Of a stretch of 64,000 nucleotides of DNA, positions 44,214 through 53,488 are shown one piece after another (position 1 is the stretch's first letter; every line of letters begins with the position of its first letter). The stretch is taken from NCBI RefSeq assembly GCF_902168435.1, contig NZ_LR656166.1:1-64000 (forward strand). Direction: 5' to 3'. The stretch comes from Bacillus marasmi (GTDB lineage Bacteria; Bacillota; Bacilli; Bacillales; Cytobacillaceae). The position numbers were made by a program, and so were the translations under genes. A model generated the notes under the pieces. The model was not told the DNA's origin, made no database searches, and saw only the letters and a list, made by a program, of their open reading frames with translations.

Positions 44214-44447
44214 TTACGCTAACATTCTTTCAATCCACAAACTGATAGGTTTAAATACTACAATGAGCCAATCGACTGGATTGGGAATCTTAACTCTTAA
44301 AGCCGATAATATTCCAAGAACCGTTCCGTTGACTAAGAAAAAGCAAAACACAAAAAGTTCTTTGTATGCTTTTTCTTTTTTTAGTTTTGGGACTTCAAAA
44401 AGTGCTATTACTAGACTTGTTAAGACAATGCCGGCTGAAGGTATCAA
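44214..44447 (-). CDS. Small D-type germinant receptor subunit, operon 2
   Basis: Two membrane helices (about residues 3-17 and 30-50) in 77 residues match the D subunits of gerA-type operons. The longest frame starts with GTG at 44495 inside the C gene. TTG 44447 follows GGGAGAG, which lies on the last codons of the C gene, by seven bases, and it starts just after the C stop codon. That start gives the normal D length. Confidence 0.72.
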   Translation of the reverse strand: MIPSAGIVLTSLVIALFEVPKLKKEKAYKELFVFCFFLVNGTVLGILSALRVKIPNPVDWLIVVFKPISLWIERMLA

Positions 44448-44451
44448 ATTG

Positions 44452-45648
44452 TTACTCTCCCTGTATTTTGTTAGTGTAAGATTCGTTTGAAACACCTGTA
44501 CGTCTAATGTTAAAAGTGGAATCGACGCTTACTTCTAGTTCTTGGAAATGCTCATCCCAATTATTTTTAAGTTTTTTCCATGCTTTTGGATCTGCTCGAT
44601 GGATGACTTCGCCAAATCCATAAATATCGACACCGAGTTCTTGGGCTTTTTTTATGGAAGAAGTTATGATGTCCTCATTTACCATATTTACTGCTTTTTC
44701 TAGTTTTTTAATGGATTCAGGGTTTGTTAGATTAATTCTACAGGCAACCTCTCCAATATTGGCCTCTGCATTGATTTTAATATCTATATTTGGCTTCCCG
44801 TTGATTACTTTCCCGGATACCTTTGACTTCGAACGAACAATCTCAATCACGAGGCTTTTACCATCAGGACAGGGTATATCACCAACTGTATTCGTTACAT
44901 TGTCAGTAATATAATTCAATCCTTTACTTTCTTTTTCATTAAGCCAGCCAACTAGCTTATCTGTTTTGAAAACAGCAATGTTTTTATACTGGAGGCGAGC
45001 GTATGGTTCAATTCTTGTTACATTATCCATAGTAGCTGCCTTATCAACATTTCCCTTTATCGTAATACCCGTTAAGACAGCATTCTTTCCTGCAGCGGTT
45101 ATGTCCGCGATTAGTTCATCCATTTGCACTGCGACAGTAGGAGCCCAAGCTGATTCTGATGATTCTAATGAAGCATGTAGCTTGTTAGCAGGAATTTTTT
45201 CAAGTGATGTAAGATTTTCAAGAACATCTTTTGCTTTTATGTCCTTTGACACGACAATATAAAAGTCCTTACGAAATTCCGGGTCCCTCGTTAACATTTC
45301 CAGTGGTTTACTAATCCCTTCCTTGGCCAGCTCCTCTCCGACCACGAGCATTTGAAGATGAGAGAAATAAAGTTTACGTGGACTGATGGTTGTCATTCTT
45401 CGTATAGCTTCAAAAATATATTGACCTTTTTCTGAATATGTTGTGACAGGGGTGCGTCCACTTCCACCTTTTTGAGAAGCAACTTCACTAGGCTCTACAA
45501 CTTGAGCTGTAATCTCATATCCTGCATCACCTTTATCGATAGACATGGCTACTACTAAGGCGAGCTCGTTTAATTCTCGACGGTTCCAGCATCCTGTAAG
45601 AATGAGGAGACAAGGAATAAAAATCAGGAAAAATAATATGTTTTTCAT
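44452..45648 (-). CDS. Spore germinant receptor C subunit (GerC family), operon 2
   Basis: The lipoprotein signal ends in LTGC (Cys about residue 20), followed by WNRRELNELALVVAMSIDK. The rest follows Ger(x)C proteins, including the C-terminal helical region with GVDIYGFGEVIHR. In the stretch equivalent to the Gly-rich insert of operon 1 it has EVASQKGGSGRTP. It is 33 nt after the A gene. Confidence 0.93.
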   Translation of the reverse strand: MKNILFFLIFIPCLLILTGCWNRRELNELALVVAMSIDKGDAGYEITAQVVEPSEVASQKGGSGRTPVTTYSEKGQYIFEAIRRMTTISPRKLYFSHLQMLVVGEELAKEGISKPLEMLTRDPEFRKDFYIVVSKDIKAKDVLENLTSLEKIPANKLHASLESSESAWAPTVAVQMDELIADITAAGKNAVLTGITIKGNVDKAATMDNVTRIEPYARLQYKNIAVFKTDKLVGWLNEKESKGLNYITDNVTNTVGDIPCPDGKSLVIEIVRSKSKVSGKVINGKPNIDIKINAEANIGEVACRINLTNPESIKKLEKAVNMVNEDIITSSIKKAQELGVDIYGFGEVIHRADPKAWKKLKNNWDEHFQELEVSVDSTFNIRRTGVSNESYTNKIQGE

Positions 45649-45680
45649 TCATTTCGTCCCTTTCCTTCGAACTCAAACCT

Positions 45681-47249
45681 TTAATGTTTTTGCCGTTTTA
45701 GGTTGTTTTGATTGATTAAACGTGGTCGTGACAGCATTTTCCAATGTGGAAATCTTAATAATGTATCGCGCTGATCCTCTAAAATAAATGGTCCAAATGG
45801 GGACATGTAAGGAATGCCAAATGATCTTAAGCTATTTAAATGTAGTAGAAGTGCCAAAAGACCAAGTGTAATTCCATATAACCCGAAGGATGCCGCTAAC
45901 CCCATCATTCCAAATCGAAGCATCCGAACAGAAATTGCCATATTATAGGCCGGAAATACGAAATTAGCTATGGCTGTAATGGATACCACGATGACCATTG
46001 AGGCTGAAACAATCCCCGCTTCAACAGCCGCCTGTCCCAAGACCAATGCGCCAACGATGGATACAGCTTGCCCAACTGCTCTCGGCATTCTAATTCCAGC
46101 TTCTCGCAAAATTTCAAAGGTTACTTCCATCATGATTGCTTCAACAAAAGCAGGAAATGGAACACCTTCACGTTGAGCCGCCAAGCTAATTAGTAATGGC
46201 GTTGGCAGCATTTCTTGATGATAGGTAGTGACAGCTATGTAGAAGGAAGGTCCAATTAATGCGATTAAAAAACAAGTAATTCGCAGAATTCTTAAAAGCG
46301 TTGCAATATCGGCGCGTTGATAATAATCCTCTGCGACTTGAAAGCTTTGGATAAACAGAGATGGTACAATGAGGACAAATGGAGTACCATCAACAACGAT
46401 GGCGACACGGCCTTCTAACAGACAGCCTGCCACTACATCTGGACGTTCTGTATTATAAATGGTTGGAAAAGGTGTATAGGTTTCATCCTGTATCAATTCC
46501 TCGATATATCCGCTTTCTAAAATTCCGTCAATATCAATCCTATCTAAGCGACGATGTACTTCTTCGACAATACTATCGGTGACAATTCCTTTTATGTACA
46601 TCACTGCCACATTTGTTTTTGTCACTTTACCAATCTTTTTCTGCTCGCAAAGAAGATTAGCATCGTTTATTTTTCTTCTAATTAGTGCTGTGTTAGTCCG
46701 GAAATTTTCAGAAAAACCTTCTCGTGGACCTCGAACAACGGTTTGAGAGGCTGGTTCGGTAACGCCGCGGTCTTCCCAACCGAGCGTTGATGCTGAAATC
46801 GCCATTTTGTTTCCATCGATAATAATTACGGTATTCCCTGTTAAAACGGCATTATTAAGCTCGTGAAAGTCCGGTATTTCCTTAATATCACCAATTGTTA
46901 ATTTGCTTTTTTCAAACCATCTCAAAATATTATTAGATTCCAGTGTGTGATTTGCTAGCACTTCATCGAACGGCTCATTCATCAGCGGGTCCAGGATGAA
47001 ATGCTGTATCATATTCGAATCGGCTAGGCCGTCAGTATAAATAATCGCTGCATTGAGCTTGTTTTCTTGACCAATTTTGAATTCCCGAATAATAACATCT
47101 TTACTTTTTTCAAAGGTACTGCGAATGATTTGTATGTCATAATCGAAATCACCTGTAATTTGCAAAGCAACAGAAAGTTCCTTTGATCGTGAGGGTTTCT
47201 CTTGATTTTTTAATTTAATATTTTTACGGATTCTACGAAATGTTCGCAT
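45681..47249 (-). CDS. Spore germinant receptor A subunit (GerA family), operon 2
   Basis: It has the same 522-residue length as the A subunit at 22909-24477 and the same landmarks: VVRGPREGFSENFRTNTALIRR (positions about 163-184), DRIDIDGILESGYIEELI and TYHQEMLPTPLL at the first helix. It heads operon 2. The start is ATG with a weak site (AAAGGACTTAGCTTG). A convincing SigG promoter was not identified upstream. Confidence 0.93.
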   Translation of the reverse strand: MRTFRRIRKNIKLKNQEKPSRSKELSVALQITGDFDYDIQIIRSTFEKSKDVIIREFKIGQENKLNAAIIYTDGLADSNMIQHFILDPLMNEPFDEVLANHTLESNNILRWFEKSKLTIGDIKEIPDFHELNNAVLTGNTVIIIDGNKMAISASTLGWEDRGVTEPASQTVVRGPREGFSENFRTNTALIRRKINDANLLCEQKKIGKVTKTNVAVMYIKGIVTDSIVEEVHRRLDRIDIDGILESGYIEELIQDETYTPFPTIYNTERPDVVAGCLLEGRVAIVVDGTPFVLIVPSLFIQSFQVAEDYYQRADIATLLRILRITCFLIALIGPSFYIAVTTYHQEMLPTPLLISLAAQREGVPFPAFVEAIMMEVTFEILREAGIRMPRAVGQAVSIVGALVLGQAAVEAGIVSASMVIVVSITAIANFVFPAYNMAISVRMLRFGMMGLAASFGLYGITLGLLALLLHLNSLRSFGIPYMSPFGPFILEDQRDTLLRFPHWKMLSRPRLINQNNLKRQKH

Positions 47250-47431
47250 TCAAGCTAAGTCCTTTCACAACATCTATAATGTTAGCAGTTCCCACTATTC
47301 ACCTTTTTCATGCTAAAATATTGGTTAAAAAACAAAGCTTACCAATTTGCTTGTAAGAAATAGTAGAAAAAGCTTGAAAGATGTCAAAATTATGATATTG
47401 TATAAAATAATTAAATAAATCAATCATTTCA

Positions 47432-47524
47432 CACTGGGGGTGCCGGGCAATGGCCGGCTGAGATAAAGATCCAATATCTTTGACCCTTAAACTTGATCTG
47501 GGTAATACCAGCGTAGGGAAGTGT
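47432..47524 (+). ncRNA. TPP riboswitch (THI element)
   Basis: The core is present: GGGGGTGCCGG, GGCCGGCTGAGATAA, a hairpin AAGATCCAATATCTT, then TGACCCTTAAACTTGATCTGG, the AATACCAGCG arm and TAGGGAAG (motifs given in pieces). Compared with riboswitch 1, ACCCTTTGAACCTGATC is replaced by ACCCTTAAACTTGATC, a normal variant. It controls thiW and the salvage genes after it. Confidence 0.95.
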
Positions 47525-47543
47525 ATTCATTCTTGTATACATA

Positions 47544-47574
47544 AACAGATTCCTTTTGCTGGAGTCTGTTTTTC
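47544..47574 (+). terminator. Attenuator terminator of TPP riboswitch 2
   Basis: AACAGATTCC and GGAGTCTGTT form a 10-bp stem with one G-T type mismatch and a 7-nt loop. TTTTTC follows. The position is right for ligand-controlled termination. Confidence 0.85.
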
Positions 47575-47633
47575 TGATAGTATAGGAATTTATAAAATTT
47601 TACGTTGTGAATAACTTTTTCAACGTTAAATTA

Positions 47634-47748
47634 GTCCAGCTACAGCGCCTAGGGGCTCGGGGTCACAAGTCAATCCCTTCCGGAAATCAGGATTTCCTGC
47701 AGGGCTCGCCTTGTGCCTGTCGCCCCTGAGCAAGGTGCTTGCGCTTTT
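47634..47748 (+). repeat. Palindromic intergenic element, copy F
   Basis: This 115-bp copy opens GTCCAGCTACAGCGCC and closes GGTGCTTGCGCTTTTG, with GGTCACAAGTC / GCCTTGTGCC inner arms and a central GGAAATC/GATTTCC hairpin. It lies in the thiW leader between the riboswitch terminator and the thiW ribosome binding site. Confidence 0.8.
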
Positions 47749-47773
47749 GTTCCTTCAATGCAGATTTAGTTTG

Positions 47774-47799
47774 CCTCCCAGTGTGTAGATACTGGGAGG
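47774..47799 (+). promoter_or_regulatory. Hairpin covering the thiW ribosome binding site
   Basis: CCTCCCAGT and ACTGGGAGG are a perfect 9-bp stem with an 8-nt loop. The right arm is the Shine-Dalgarno sequence of thiW, and TTATTTTTTT follows. It could act as a translation block or as a terminator. Confidence 0.6.
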
Positions 47800-47807
47800 T
47801 TATTTTT

Positions 47808-48326
47808 TTGAGAAAAACTCAGAAGTTAACACTAACTGCAATGCTGATTGCAATTGGAACATTGACTAGTCATGTGTTTTTTATTCCATTAGGGGTTGTA
47901 AAGGTGTTTCCGATGCAACATTTTATTAATGTTTTGTCAGCTGTGCTATTAGGGCCATATTATGCAGTGGCACAAGCTTTGTCTGTATCGTTATTACGAA
48001 ATATTATGGGGACTGGTTCGGTATTTGCTTTTCCAGGGAGCATAGTTGGTGCGTTCCTAGCCGCTTACTTATATAAAAAATCTGGTAAAGTATTGCTCGC
48101 TTATGCTGGGGAAGTGGTTGGTACAGGCATTATTGGCGCTATATTGTGCTACCCGATTTCAATTCTTTTTCTTGGCAAGGAAGCAACTTTATTCGGTTTT
48201 ATTCCTGCATTTATTATTAGTTCTTTCGCAGGAGCTACAATTGGGTATGTCATATTGAAGGTATTTATGAAAAATCCTGCGGCAGCTCGGAAAATAGCTG
48301 AGGCAAACTTGAATCAAAGAAGTTAA
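47808..48326 (+). CDS. thiW: ThiW, thiazole/thiamine-precursor ECF substrate component
   Basis: ThiW is a small membrane S component of energy-coupling factor transporters, predicted to bind hydroxyethylthiazole. About five to six helices are seen in 172 residues; typical stretches are GVVKVFPMQHFINVLSAVLLGP and MGTGSVFAFPGSIVGAFLAAY (both split among helices). The ECF ATPases and T component are not encoded here. The longest frame begins at 47739 inside the repeat, but TTG 47808 follows GGGAGGT by seven bases. It is the first gene behind the riboswitch. Confidence 0.87.
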   Translation: MRKTQKLTLTAMLIAIGTLTSHVFFIPLGVVKVFPMQHFINVLSAVLLGPYYAVAQALSVSLLRNIMGTGSVFAFPGSIVGAFLAAYLYKKSGKVLLAYAGEVVGTGIIGAILCYPISILFLGKEATLFGFIPAFIISSFAGATIGYVILKVFMKNPAAARKIAEANLNQRS

Positions 48327-48366
48327 TGTTTATGAAATGTTGTAACAATAAGGAGGAAAAACGTCA

Positions 48367-49674
48367 ATGAATACAACCATTAACCCTGATTTAGAAAAGT
48401 TAATTGGTCAGGTCGATGTACGACAAAATGAATTGATAGAGTTAGTCAAAGCGCTTATTTCTTATAAAACACCTGCTCCTCCGGCACGAAATACGGCCCA
48501 GGCGCAGCAGTTTATTGCCAATTATTTAGAAAAACTAGGATTTTCCATTGATATGTGGGATGTGTATCACAATGACCCAAACGTGGTTGGGACCTTAACT
48601 GGAAGTGTCCCAGATAAATATCAGAGCTTAATTATTAACGGTCATGTCGATGTTGCGGAAGTTAGTGAAGATGAAGAGTGGGAAGTTGATCCGTTTACTC
48701 CAATTGTAAAAAATGGAGCCATAATTGGTAGGGGAGCGGCAGACATGAAGGGTGGTCTTGCCGGTGCGTTATTTGCGATTAAAATATTGCGTGATGCAGG
48801 TGTGGACTTGCCGGGTAATCTATTATTTCAATCGGTAATAGGTGAAGAAGTAGGAGAAGCGGGGACTTTGCAGTGCTGTGAACGTGGATATAATGCTGAT
48901 TTTGCTGTCGTTGTCGATACGAGTGATCTTCAGATTCAAGGTCAGGGTGGAGTCATCACTGGATGGATTACGGTAAAAAGTAAGCAAACCTATCACGATG
49001 CGACGCGGAGAAATATGATTCATGCCGGTGGAGGCTTAGTTGCTGCAAGTGCAATCGAAAAAATGATGAAAATTATTACAGGATTACAGGAATTGGAGCG
49101 ACACTGGTCGATTACAAAAAGCTATCCAGGCTTCCCGCCAGGTACAAATACGATTAATCCTGCGGTGATTGAAGGTGGAAGACACGCAGCATTTATTGCC
49201 GATGAATGTCGTTTATGGATTACTGTTCATTACTATCCAAATGAACATCATGAGCAAATTACAAAAGAAATCGAAGAGCATATTATACAGGTTGCAAATG
49301 CTGACCTGTGGTTGAGAGAAAATCCGCCTACATTTAAGTGGGGTGGAACTTCAATGATTGAAGATCGTGGTGAAATTTTTCCTTCATTAGAATTAGATCC
49401 AAGTCACGCAGGTGTGCAATTGTTGGCCCATTCACATCAAGCAGTCACAAAAGCTCCTGCCAAGCTGGATGTATCGCCATCGGTCACTGATGGAGGTTGG
49501 TTTGGTGTTGCGGGTATTCCTGCTGCGATATATGGTCCTGGGGATTTAGACAATGCGCATCGTATGAATGAGCAGGTTTCGATTGAACAATTACTAGACT
49601 TCACAAAGGTAATGGTGAAATTCATTTATCAATGGTGCCATACAGAAAAAGAGGAGAAGAATGATGAAATTTAG
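48367..49674 (+). CDS. ylmB: YlmB-type formylaminopyrimidine deformylase (M20 family)
   Basis: YlmB removes the formyl group from N-formyl-4-amino-5-aminomethyl-2-methylpyrimidine in the salvage of degraded thiamine. The M20 dizinc peptidase fold is clear: NGHVDVAEV, GRGAADMKGG and the GEEVGEAG catalytic Glu motif. The enzyme could be annotated as acetylornithine deacetylase by similarity, but the gene lies under a TPP riboswitch and overlaps tenA, which supports the pyrimidine role. An AAGGAGG site precedes the ATG. Confidence 0.88.
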   Translation: MNTTINPDLEKLIGQVDVRQNELIELVKALISYKTPAPPARNTAQAQQFIANYLEKLGFSIDMWDVYHNDPNVVGTLTGSVPDKYQSLIINGHVDVAEVSEDEEWEVDPFTPIVKNGAIIGRGAADMKGGLAGALFAIKILRDAGVDLPGNLLFQSVIGEEVGEAGTLQCCERGYNADFAVVVDTSDLQIQGQGGVITGWITVKSKQTYHDATRRNMIHAGGGLVAASAIEKMMKIITGLQELERHWSITKSYPGFPPGTNTINPAVIEGGRHAAFIADECRLWITVHYYPNEHHEQITKEIEEHIIQVANADLWLRENPPTFKWGGTSMIEDRGEIFPSLELDPSHAGVQLLAHSHQAVTKAPAKLDVSPSVTDGGWFGVAGIPAAIYGPGDLDNAHRMNEQVSIEQLLDFTKVMVKFIYQWCHTEKEEKNDEI

Positions 49675-50341
49675 TGAACGATTATACGAAAAATTACAAC
49701 ATATTTGGCGGAAAAATCATGCACATCCGTTTGTCAAAGGAATGGGGGACGGTAGCTTAGACCCACAGAAATTCCGGTTTTATATGATTCAAGACTATGT
49801 ATATTTAATTGATTATGCAAAATTATTTGCGTTAGGTGCGGTAAAAGCTACAGATGTGGCAACAATGGCTAAATTTGCTAGATTACTAGATTCTACTTTA
49901 CATGAAGAAATGGCGCTCCATCGTAGCTATGCTGAAAAATTCGGCATCAGTGAATCTGAATTGGAGACAGCAAAGCCTTCACCCATCACATTAGCTTACT
50001 CTCACTATATGCTTCATGTGGCCAATAATGGAACACTGTCAGAGCTAGTCGCAGCATTATTACCGTGCATGTGGAGTTACTGGGAAATTGGCAAGGAATT
50101 AAGTGGAAATCCAGGTGCTAGTGAACACGAGTTGTATGGTGAATGGATAAAAAATTACGCATCAGATGAATTCGGCACACTTGCACTATGGTGCATTGAC
50201 TTACTCGATGAACTTACTGTTGGAAAACCTGAGCAGGAACTGGCGCGTTTAGAAGAGATTTTTCTTAACACAACTCGTTATGAGTATATGTTTTGGGATA
50301 TGGCATGGAATGAAGCGATGTGGCCAACAGATGAACAGTAA
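49664..50341 (+). CDS. tenA: Aminopyrimidine aminohydrolase TenA
   Basis: TenA (thiaminase II fold) hydrolyses aminopyrimidine to hydroxymethylpyrimidine, the step after YlmB. The nucleophile Cys is in AALLPCMWSYWEIG, and the substrate-site residues FYMIQDYVYLIDY and YEYMFWDMAW are recognisable. Two ATGs are adjacent; the second, 49664, has the better distance to GAGGAG and gives the family N-terminus MKFSE. It overlaps the end of ylmB. Confidence 0.93.
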   Translation: MKFSERLYEKLQHIWRKNHAHPFVKGMGDGSLDPQKFRFYMIQDYVYLIDYAKLFALGAVKATDVATMAKFARLLDSTLHEEMALHRSYAEKFGISESELETAKPSPITLAYSHYMLHVANNGTLSELVAALLPCMWSYWEIGKELSGNPGASEHELYGEWIKNYASDEFGTLALWCIDLLDELTVGKPEQELARLEEIFLNTTRYEYMFWDMAWNEAMWPTDEQ

Positions 50342-51113
50342 TCTCGCAGTTGAGTTTGCGAATGTGACATTCCGATATAAACAACAACAATCTAACATGG
50401 ACCAAAGCCCGATATTGAAGGATTTTAATCTTCAAATCAACAACAATGAATTTGTCAGTATTATCGGACCGAGTGGATGTGGGAAAAGTACATTATTTCG
50501 AATTATCACCGGACTTGAAGAACCCGAACAGGGTAACGTACTAATCAATGGTCAGACGTACCAATCGCGTCTTGGTCAAGTCGGTTATATGCCACAGCAA
50601 GACTTACTTATGCCATGGCGAACAATACTTGAAAATGCGAAACTCCCGCTTGAATTAAAGGGAATGAAAAAGGAGTATGCTGAATCCTTGGTGCTGCCAC
50701 TGTTTGAAGAATTTGGTTTAAATGGTGTCCAGGATAAATATCCTAGTGATTTATCAGGTGGAATGAAGCAAAGGGTTTCATTTTTACGAACAAATCTCAC
50801 AGGGAGTAATGTCCTACTCTTGGATGAACCGTTTAGTGCGCTAGATGCTATTACTAGATTAAGCATGCAGGAATGGCTCCTAGCACAGTGGGAGAAAAGG
50901 AAAAAAACAGTGCTTTTTATTACGCATGATGTTGATGAAGCGTTATTCCTATCAGATCGAATCCTGATTTTTACGGAAACTCCAGTTGCAAGTTTACGAG
51001 AAATCGTGGTGCCGATAAATCGCCAACGCTCGCTTCATGATTTACATAGTCCAGAAATGATTGATTTGAAGCAAAATCTTATTGAACAGCTTCGATTGAA
51101 GGTGGCGCTATGA
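50331..51113 (+). CDS. thiZ: ThiZ-like ABC transporter ATPase, second set
   Basis: Walker A is GPSGCGKST, the Q-loop region contains YMPQQDLLMPWRTI, the signature is LSGGMKQR and Walker B is VLLLDEPFSALDA. The long upstream extension of the frame lies inside tenA; ATG 50331 overlaps the tenA stop and gives an N-terminus equal to other family members. No clear ribosome binding site is present, so it is probably coupled to tenA. It is a paralogue of the ATPase at 13815-14546. Confidence 0.88.
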   Translation: MNSNLAVEFANVTFRYKQQQSNMDQSPILKDFNLQINNNEFVSIIGPSGCGKSTLFRIITGLEEPEQGNVLINGQTYQSRLGQVGYMPQQDLLMPWRTILENAKLPLELKGMKKEYAESLVLPLFEEFGLNGVQDKYPSDLSGGMKQRVSFLRTNLTGSNVLLLDEPFSALDAITRLSMQEWLLAQWEKRKKTVLFITHDVDEALFLSDRILIFTETPVASLREIVVPINRQRSLHDLHSPEMIDLKQNLIEQLRLKVAL

Positions 51114-51856
51114 AGTCGCAGAACCACTTTATGGCTCCTGTATTGTTGGTGCTTGTGCTCGGAATGGGTTGGGAAATCGGCGCGCGTATCATCGCCATGC
51201 CATTTATTTTGCCGGCACCAACAGAAATTGCCAGTAAGCTTTGGGAGCTCCGAACGACACTCCTGCTCGAGCATTTACCCGCAACGTTAATGATCGTATT
51301 GATAGGACTTTTGATATCAATTGTTTTAGGTGTTGGGTTGGCGATATCGATGCACGCAAGTAAAACAGTCCAGCGGGCTTTTTACCCACTAATGATCGTC
51401 TCACAAACGATTCCGACAATTGCCCTAGCACCAATCTTCGTGCTGTGGTTTGGTTATTCGATTTGGAGCAAGGTGGTCGTGACGGTTTTGATTACCTTTT
51501 TCCCGATTGTGGTGAATACGTTTGACGGATTGCGGTCGAGCAATAAGGAATTGCGGGAATTGATGCTGACAATGGGGGCGAAGAAAAAGGACATTTTCCT
51601 AAAGCTCGATATTCCTTCAGCACTGCCATTCTTTTATTCTGGCTTGAAGGTGGCGTTTCCGTTAAGCGTCATTGGCGCAGCGATTGGTGAATGGCTCGGT
51701 GCTCAAGCAGGTCTTGGTTATTTTAGTAGAAGGATGATGACGCAGTTTGATGGCGCAGGAGTATTCGCACCGATTATTCTCCTGTCATTACTTGGAATTG
51801 TTTTGTTTTTATTGGTTATTTTGATGGAAAAAAGAACATTTAGATGGAGGAAATAG
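51110..51856 (+). CDS. thiX: ThiX-like ABC transporter permease, second set
   Basis: This six-helix permease has the EAA loop ELMLTMGAKKKDIFLKLDIP near residue 145. Its ATG overlaps the end of the ATPase gene (ATGA). The pair is clearly related to thiX at 13045-13818 but diverged. Together with the neighbouring ATPase and lipoprotein it forms a complete importer. Confidence 0.88.
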   Translation: MKSQNHFMAPVLLVLVLGMGWEIGARIIAMPFILPAPTEIASKLWELRTTLLLEHLPATLMIVLIGLLISIVLGVGLAISMHASKTVQRAFYPLMIVSQTIPTIALAPIFVLWFGYSIWSKVVVTVLITFFPIVVNTFDGLRSSNKELRELMLTMGAKKKDIFLKLDIPSALPFFYSGLKVAFPLSVIGAAIGEWLGAQAGLGYFSRRMMTQFDGAGVFAPIILLSLLGIVLFLLVILMEKRTFRWRK

Positions 51857-51857
51857 A

Positions 51858-52871
51858 ATGAAAAAGTGGATTTTAGCGTGTATTAGCGTCATGCTTGCTT
51901 TCGTTATGACAGCTTGTGGAGCGAAGCAGCAAGAAGGTGTGTCGAAGGATGAAAAATCAGAGGACCTATCTCAAATTGATATCATGTTAGATTGGTATCC
52001 AAATGCGGTTCATAGCTTCTTATACGTTGCAGAGGAAAAGGGATATTTTAAAGAGGAAGGCGTAAAAGTAAACATTCAGTTTCCGGCGAATCCAACAGAT
52101 CCATTGAATTTGGCAGCTGCCGGGAAAATTACAATTGGTCTTTATTATCAGCCAGATGTCATTATGGCTCGTACTAATGAAGATATTCCAGTAAAATCAA
52201 TCGGAGCAATCGTCCGTTCGCCATTAAATTCAGCGGTTTTCTTAAAGGATAGCTCGATTCATTCTCCAAAGGATTTAGAAGGGAAAACGGTCGGGTATCC
52301 AGGCACGCCATTAAATGAAGTATATCTTGCAGAAATGATTAAGCACGATGGTGGAAATCCCGATAAAGTGAAATTGGTGGATGTTGGTTTTGAGCTTGTA
52401 TCGACTCTTGCTACGAAAAAGACAGACGCTGTGATTGGGGCTTATGTAAATCACGAAGTTCCTATCTTAAATGCGAAAGGAAGTAAAGTTGATTATTTTG
52501 ATCCAACACAATACGGGGTGCCAAGTTATTACGAATTAGTTGCGGTTACTGGTGATAAAACTTGGGAAAAAGAACAAGCTGAGATTAAAGCGTTTTGGCG
52601 CGCAGCTTCAAAAGGCTATGAGTTTATGAAGAAAAACCCGGATGAGGCATTGGCGATTCTCTTGAAATATCAAGACGAAACGAACTATCCTTTAGATGAA
52701 AAAATTGAAAAGGAAAGCTTAGAAATACTGTTACCAAAAATGGAATCAGAAGCGGGCTTTGGAAGTCAAACCGAAGAGTCTTGGCAGGAAACTGCGAATT
52801 GGTTTAAGGATAAAGGTTTGCTTAATAAAACAGCCCAGATCGATGGCATGTTTGTGAACCTGGTAGAATAA
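51858..52871 (+). CDS. thiY: ThiY-like substrate-binding lipoprotein, second set
   Basis: A lipoprotein signal ends in VMTAC (Cys about residue 21). The mature part starts with the family motif MLDWYPNAVHSFLYVAEEKGYF. It follows the permease by one base and closes the operon. Compared with the first ThiY the motif DWTPNTNHTG has become DWYPNAVHSF, so the ligand pocket may differ. No terminator is obvious after it. Confidence 0.88.
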   Translation: MKKWILACISVMLAFVMTACGAKQQEGVSKDEKSEDLSQIDIMLDWYPNAVHSFLYVAEEKGYFKEEGVKVNIQFPANPTDPLNLAAAGKITIGLYYQPDVIMARTNEDIPVKSIGAIVRSPLNSAVFLKDSSIHSPKDLEGKTVGYPGTPLNEVYLAEMIKHDGGNPDKVKLVDVGFELVSTLATKKTDAVIGAYVNHEVPILNAKGSKVDYFDPTQYGVPSYYELVAVTGDKTWEKEQAEIKAFWRAASKGYEFMKKNPDEALAILLKYQDETNYPLDEKIEKESLEILLPKMESEAGFGSQTEESWQETANWFKDKGLLNKTAQIDGMFVNLVE

Positions 52872-52967
52872 TAATGAATATAAGGCTCCAATGTTTATGT
52901 AGCTGATATTATCGATAATCATACTCCGACATGTTGGTTTGAAAAATAGATAATGGAGGCTGACTGC

Positions 52968-53423
52968 ATGATGGATGAGCGTACGTTCAGAAAGGCAATG
53001 GGAAAATTCGCAACAGGCGTAACGGTGATTACAACTGAGGCTGAGGGTGTTATTCATGGAATGACAGCAAATGCATTTATGTCCGTATCATTATCACCGA
53101 TGTTAGTAGTCGTGTCCATTGGTGGAAGAGCGCAGATGCTCTCGAAAATAAAGCAGAGCCAAAAGTTCGCAGTGAATATTTTGGCTGCTGATCAGCAGGA
53201 GCTTTCGATGATTTTTGCCGGCCAAATCAAGGATAAACGAGATGTCGAGTTTAGCAGGTTAGCTGATTTACCAGTCATTGATGGGGCGCTAGCACAGGTG
53301 GTTTGCGAGGTTGTTAACGAGCACGTCGAGGGCGATCACACACTATTTATTGGTAAGGTGATTGATCTATTTGTTCAAGAAGAAGGGGAGCCACTTCTTT
53401 ACGTCAACGGGCAATATCGTTAG
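52968..53423 (+). CDS. Flavin reductase-like domain protein
   Basis: The protein is a small FMN-binding split-barrel flavin reductase (HpaC/RutF type): RKAMGKFATGVTVITT at the start, then GMTANAFMSVSLSPMLVVVSI, the flavin-binding segment, and a C-terminal HTLFIGKVIDL. It probably supplies reduced FMN to a monooxygenase, but no partner is next to it. The first ATG of the frame (52953) lies in the ribosome binding region; ATG 52968 follows GGAGG by eight bases. Confidence 0.85.
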   Translation: MMDERTFRKAMGKFATGVTVITTEAEGVIHGMTANAFMSVSLSPMLVVVSIGGRAQMLSKIKQSQKFAVNILAADQQELSMIFAGQIKDKRDVEFSRLADLPVIDGALAQVVCEVVNEHVEGDHTLFIGKVIDLFVQEEGEPLLYVNGQYR

Positions 53424-53488
53424 AGGTGTTTGAGGGCAAAGGGGTTTACCCACTTATGTGCCCTAAAATCTAGAATAACATTAAAAGA

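Noticed and set aside
47250-47400. SigG promoter upstream of the second germinant operon (TGAATA and CATTATA on the minus strand)
   Set aside because: The two boxes are only 14 nt apart, too close for SigG (17-18); not convincing.
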